Source: Streptomyces armeniacus (GTDB taxonomy: Bacteria; Actinomycetota; Actinomycetes; Streptomycetales; Streptomycetaceae). From it: a stretch of 64,000 nucleotides of DNA. The stretch lies in contig NZ_CP031320.1 in assembly GCF_003355155.1 (NCBI RefSeq), positions 5,447,367 through 5,511,366 on the forward strand. The letters are read 5' to 3'. Both the position numbers and the translations under genes were made by a program. Shown here one piece after another: positions 61,131 through 64,000 of the stretch (its first letter is position 1; every line of letters begins with the position of its first letter). The notes under the pieces were generated by a model. That model was not told the DNA's origin and did not search any database. It was given only the letters and a program-made list of their open reading frames with translations.

Positions 61131-61607
61131 TCAGAGCAGCGGGACGGACACGGCCGTGTACGGGGTGCCGGGCGTCGGCGGGGTGGTGAAGCGGGCGTTC
61201 ACCACGTACAGCCTGCCCCGGTACGCGGCGGCCGTGGTCGGGATGTCGAAGCGCTCGTCGGTGATGCGGGCGCGGTAACGGGCGCCGCCGCCGTCAAGGT
61301 CGGGAAGGTGGAGGGTGTCGGGCCAGGGGCGGGCGGCGCCCGTACGTTCACCGCCCGTACGTTCACGGCCCGTACGTTCACGGCCCGTACGTTCACGGCC
61401 CGTACGTTCACGGCCCGTACGTTCACGGCCCGTACGTTCACGGCCCGTACGTTCACGGCCCGTACGTTCACGGCCCGTACGTTCACGGAACGTACGTTCC
61501 GCGCCCGTGCGTTCCGCCGCCGTGGCCGTGGGTGCGAGCGCGCCGGCGGCCGCCGCCGACACGCCCGCTGCCGCTGACCCGAGCAGGCTGCGGCGGGCCG
61601 GCTCAAC
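61131..61607 (-). pseudogene. Decayed SMP-30/gluconolactonase-like secreted protein (signal and C-terminus joined by a minisatellite)
   Basis: The frame begins with a Tat-like signal (EPARRSLLGSAAAGVSAAAA) whose expected start codon is GTT (61605-61607), not GTG. It continues through 12 repeats of ERTGR-type pentapeptide and ends in a C-terminal piece (FDIPTTAAAYRGRLYVVNAR, FTTPPTPGTPYTAV). That end is typical of Streptomyces secreted SMP-30-like beta-propellers, often labelled superoxide dismutase. The whole central propeller is missing. I infer start-codon loss plus internal deletion and expansion of a 15-bp repeat. The alternative is a short expressed repeat protein using CTG. It overlaps the methyltransferase stop by 5 bp. 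Confidence 0.6.
61339..61518. repeat. 15-bp minisatellite, 12 units
   Basis: The unit CCCGTACGTTCACGG is repeated 12 times. Nine copies are exact or nearly so from 61354 to 61488, a slightly divergent copy is at 61339, and two degenerate copies run to 61518. Each unit contains the palindrome CGTACG. On the minus strand it encodes ERTGR pentapeptides. Confidence 0.93.
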
Positions 61608-62394
61608 TCGCCTGTGCCGCAGGGCCGGTGACCCGGATCTTGGACTGCTTGTGCGGCAGCTTGTCCCAGTCGTCCATCACCCTGGCGGCGAGCCCGTACG
61701 ACTCGGCGAGCGCGATCAGCGTGCCGGGACGGTAGTAGAAGTCCTCGTGCAGGACGTGGTGTTCGGTGCCGTCCGTGCGGTTGTAGGTGAAATCGAAGAA
61801 TCCGCCCGGCGCGAGGACGCGTGCGATGTGCGCGAAACACTCCTCGATGACGGGGAGCGGCGAATGCGAGAAGACGCTGTGCGCGTGCACCACATCGAAA
61901 TGGCCGTCCGGGAGATGGGCCAGCCTGAGGTCGTTCACGAGCGTCAGATAGGGCAGCCGGGATTGCAGCTTGCAGTCGGCCAGGGTGCGTTGCGCCGCCA
62001 GCAGGATGTCGGGGGAGATGTCGATGCCGTGGTAATGCCCCGGCTCGAGATACCCGATGAAATGGTGGCCCGCGCGCAGATTTCCGCAGCCGATCTCCAG
62101 CATGCGGTCGGCGGGGGTCAGTCCGTGCCCGAGGAGATAGTCGAACTGCAGCTGCCCCAGAGCGTTCCAGCGTTCCTCCGAGGGCGTGCCGACCGCGCCG
62201 CGCGGATTGCGGGCGGTGTCCGCGCGCATGACCGCGCGGTAGTACGCGACGTGGTCGCCGCCGGTCCTCCGGCGGATTCTCCAGTCGCGGGTCAGCCGGC
62301 GCAGATACGGGGCGATGCGCTGCGGGTGGCGGGCCGCGTAGCGGACCCGGTGGGTGAGCGAAGAGCGGTTGCGAGTGCGTACCGGAGCGGACAT
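61603..62394 (-). CDS. Class I SAM-dependent methyltransferase
   Basis: A 263-residue protein. The ATG at 62394 has AGGAAAGG upstream. A basic 50-residue N-terminus (RTRNRSSLTHRVRYAARHPQ) precedes the SAM fold: motif I MLEIGCGNLRAGHHF, the acid GIDISPDILLAAQR, and a late HIARVLAPGGFFDFTYNR. The substrate is unknown. It is transcribed in the same direction as cystathionine beta-synthase, 141 bp downstream of it. Confidence 0.88.
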   Translation of the reverse strand: MSAPVRTRNRSSLTHRVRYAARHPQRIAPYLRRLTRDWRIRRRTGGDHVAYYRAVMRADTARNPRGAVGTPSEERWNALGQLQFDYLLGHGLTPADRMLEIGCGNLRAGHHFIGYLEPGHYHGIDISPDILLAAQRTLADCKLQSRLPYLTLVNDLRLAHLPDGHFDVVHAHSVFSHSPLPVIEECFAHIARVLAPGGFFDFTYNRTDGTEHHVLHEDFYYRPGTLIALAESYGLAARVMDDWDKLPHKQSKIRVTGPAAQAS

Positions 62395-62535
62395 GGCGGC
62401 ACCTTTCCTGACTCTGCGAATGTGCTGCTGCTACGGGGTCGGGGCGGGTCGTGGACGGACGGGGACGGGCGCGGGCGGCCTACCGACCTTAGCCCACAGC
62501 TGCGTCAGAGGAATAAGAGGGGTATCAGAGACAGC

Positions 62536-63924
62536 CTACTTCGTGTCGCGCGCCAGATACGCCAGCAGGTCCTGCCTGCTCAGCACCCCGGTCGGCTTCC
62601 CCTCCTCCAACACCAGCGTGGCGTCCGCCCCCTCCAGCACGCTCATCAGGTCACCGACCGACTCGCCGGAGCCGACGTGCGGCAGCGGTCCGCTCATGTG
62701 CTTCTCCAGCCGGTCCGTCAGCGAGGCGCGCTGGGCGAACAGCGCGTCCAGCAGCTCCCGTTCCACCACCGACCCGATGACCTCGGCCGCCATCACGTCC
62801 GGGTGCCCGGCGCCCGGCTTGACCACCGGCATCTGCGAGACGCCGTACTCGCGCAGCACCTCGATCGCGTCCCCCACGGTCTCCTCCGGGTGCATGTGGA
62901 CGAGCGAGGGCAGCGGGCCCTCCTTGTACCGGAGGACGTCGCTCACGCGCGCGATGGTCGGCTCGCCCTCCTCGAGGAAGCCGTAGTCGTTCATCCAGTC
63001 GTCGTTGAAGATCTTGCTGAGGTAGCCGCGTCCGCTGTCGGGCAGCAGCACCACGACGACGTCGTCGGGGCCGAGCCGTTCGGCGACGCGCAGCGCGCCG
63101 ACGACCGCCATTCCGCAGGAGCCGCCGACGAGCAGCCCCTCCTCCTTGGCCAGCCGCCGCGTCATCTGGAACGAGTCCTTGTCGGACACGGCGACGATCT
63201 CGTCGGTCACCTCGCGGTCGTACGCGTCGGGCCAGAAGTCCTCGCCGACGCCCTCCACGAGGTACGGCCGCCCGGAACCGCCGCTGTACACCGAGCCCTC
63301 CGGGTCCGCGCCCACGATCCGCACCCGGCCCTCGCTGATCTCCTTGAGATAGCGGCCCGTTCCGGAGATCGTGCCGCCGGTGCCGATGCCGGTGACGAAG
63401 TGGGTGATGCGCCCGTCGGTCTGCTCCCACAGCTCGGGACCGGTCGTCTCGTAGTGCGACCGGGGGTTGTTGGGGTTGCTGTACTGGTCCGGCTTCCACG
63501 CCCCGGGCGTCTCGCGGACCAGCCGGTCGGAGACGTTGTAGTACGAGTCGGGGTGCTCGGGGTCGACGGCCGTGGGGCAGACGACGACCTCGGCGCCGTA
63601 CGCCCGCAGCACGTTGATCTTGTCCGTGGAGACCTTGTCCGGGCACACGAAGATGCAGCGGTAGCCCTTCTGCTGCGCGACGATGGCCAGCCCGACGCCG
63701 GTGTTGCCGGAGGTCGGTTCGACGATCACGCCGCCGGGGAGCAGCTCCCCGCTCCGTTCCGCGGCCTCGATCATCCGCACGGCGATGCGGTCCTTCACGG
63801 ACCCGCCGGGGTTGAAGTACTCGATCTTCGCCAGCACGGTGGCCCGGATGCCCCCGGTCACACTGTTCAGCTTGAGCAGCGGGGTGTTGCCGACAAGCTC
63901 GATCATCGACTCGTGATACTGCAC
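62536..63924 (-). CDS. Cystathionine beta-synthase
   Basis: A 462-residue PLP enzyme that joins homocysteine and serine. The GTG at 63924 follows AAAGGCAG. PLP lysine: NPGGSVKDR (Lys44). Next are TSGNTGVGLAIVAQQKGY, the phosphate site GTGGTISGTGRYLKE and VGGSCGMAVVGALRVA. The C-terminal two CBS domains (about 330-460: VGDAIEVLREYGVSQMPVVK; VLEEGKPTGVLSRQDLLAYL) are present, which is full length for bacterial CBS. Part of reverse transsulfuration; a cystathionine gamma-lyase is not in the window. Confidence 0.95.
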   Translation of the reverse strand: MQYHESMIELVGNTPLLKLNSVTGGIRATVLAKIEYFNPGGSVKDRIAVRMIEAAERSGELLPGGVIVEPTSGNTGVGLAIVAQQKGYRCIFVCPDKVSTDKINVLRAYGAEVVVCPTAVDPEHPDSYYNVSDRLVRETPGAWKPDQYSNPNNPRSHYETTGPELWEQTDGRITHFVTGIGTGGTISGTGRYLKEISEGRVRIVGADPEGSVYSGGSGRPYLVEGVGEDFWPDAYDREVTDEIVAVSDKDSFQMTRRLAKEEGLLVGGSCGMAVVGALRVAERLGPDDVVVVLLPDSGRGYLSKIFNDDWMNDYGFLEEGEPTIARVSDVLRYKEGPLPSLVHMHPEETVGDAIEVLREYGVSQMPVVKPGAGHPDVMAAEVIGSVVERELLDALFAQRASLTDRLEKHMSGPLPHVGSGESVGDLMSVLEGADATLVLEEGKPTGVLSRQDLLAYLARDTK

Positions 63925-64000
63925 CTGTTCTGCCTTTCGGGTCCGGGGGTGGCGGGGCCGGCGGTCCCTGTGGGGTGCCGGCCCAGCGGAATGCAGCGGG

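Overview
The window is about 74% G+C with the codon bias of an actinomycete. It carries Streptomyces hallmarks: a NsdA homologue, DUF397/DUF6879/DUF6924 genes, a CvnA-type sensor kinase, two TTA-containing genes and many GTG starts. I read it as a chromosomal segment of a Streptomyces (Streptomycetaceae). I see no tRNA, rRNA, CRISPR array, integrase or transposase.

Region 1 (1-8.2 kb): the 5' end of a nitrate/nitrite-sensing-type histidine kinase (conservon CvnA-like), a small membrane protein, and a three-gene SMC-like complex on the minus strand (kleisin-like 503 aa, MukE/MksE-like 308 aa, 1525-aa coiled-coil ATPase). No Wadjet-type nuclease gene is nearby. Region 2 (8.2-23.5 kb): housekeeping and regulatory genes. 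These are an alpha/beta hydrolase, DUF6924, a fused 5-oxoprolinase-type hydantoinase, a HEAT protein, a PAS-PP2C phosphatase, nsdA, a TTA-containing phosphotransferase, an LRR protein, DUF397, a PaaK-like ligase, and a wrecked S1 protease gene with a 28-bp foldback.

Region 3 (23.5-43 kb) is the carbohydrate part. Cluster I (24.1-31.3 kb) is Gfo/Idh oxidoreductase, PmoA/DUF6807, cupin, sugar-binding lipoprotein, two ABC permeases, DUF624 and a glycosidase-like remnant. Next come a PucR-like GAF regulator with an MHS-type transporter, and a DeoR-headed/LacI-bodied regulator. Cluster II (36.6-43.1 kb) is a second sugar-binding lipoprotein, two permeases, a D-2-hydroxyacid dehydrogenase and DUF2264. 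Neither cluster has its own ABC ATPase, so both presumably borrow a shared MsiK-type ATPase. Strong operator-like dyads sit at the promoters of both clusters.

Region 4 (43-64 kb): a 3-hydroxybutyrate-dehydrogenase-like SDR, a secreted cupin, a divergent HxlR/thiolase pair with a shared operator candidate, a divergent ArsR/MFS pair, an orphan QueC-like PP-loop protein, an Acg-like nitroreductase, a TTA-led three-gene operon (63-aa protein, DUF6879, GNAT) divergent from a STAND NTPase, a secreted small protein, a tripeptidyl-aminopeptidase-like S33 hydrolase followed by tandem palindromic hairpins, AIM24, a divergent PfpI/GlxA pair, a P-loop-less uridine-kinase homologue, a decayed SMP-30-like gene invaded by a 15-bp minisatellite, a methyltransferase and cystathionine beta-synthase.

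Several genes lack a Shine-Dalgarno but have a TANNNT hexamer 6-7 nt before the start codon, which indicates leaderless transcripts. The palindrome CGTACG is visibly over-used throughout. The strongest candidates for further study are the SMC-like complex with an Asn in its Walker B, the two reshaped pseudogenes, and the operator systems of the sugar clusters.
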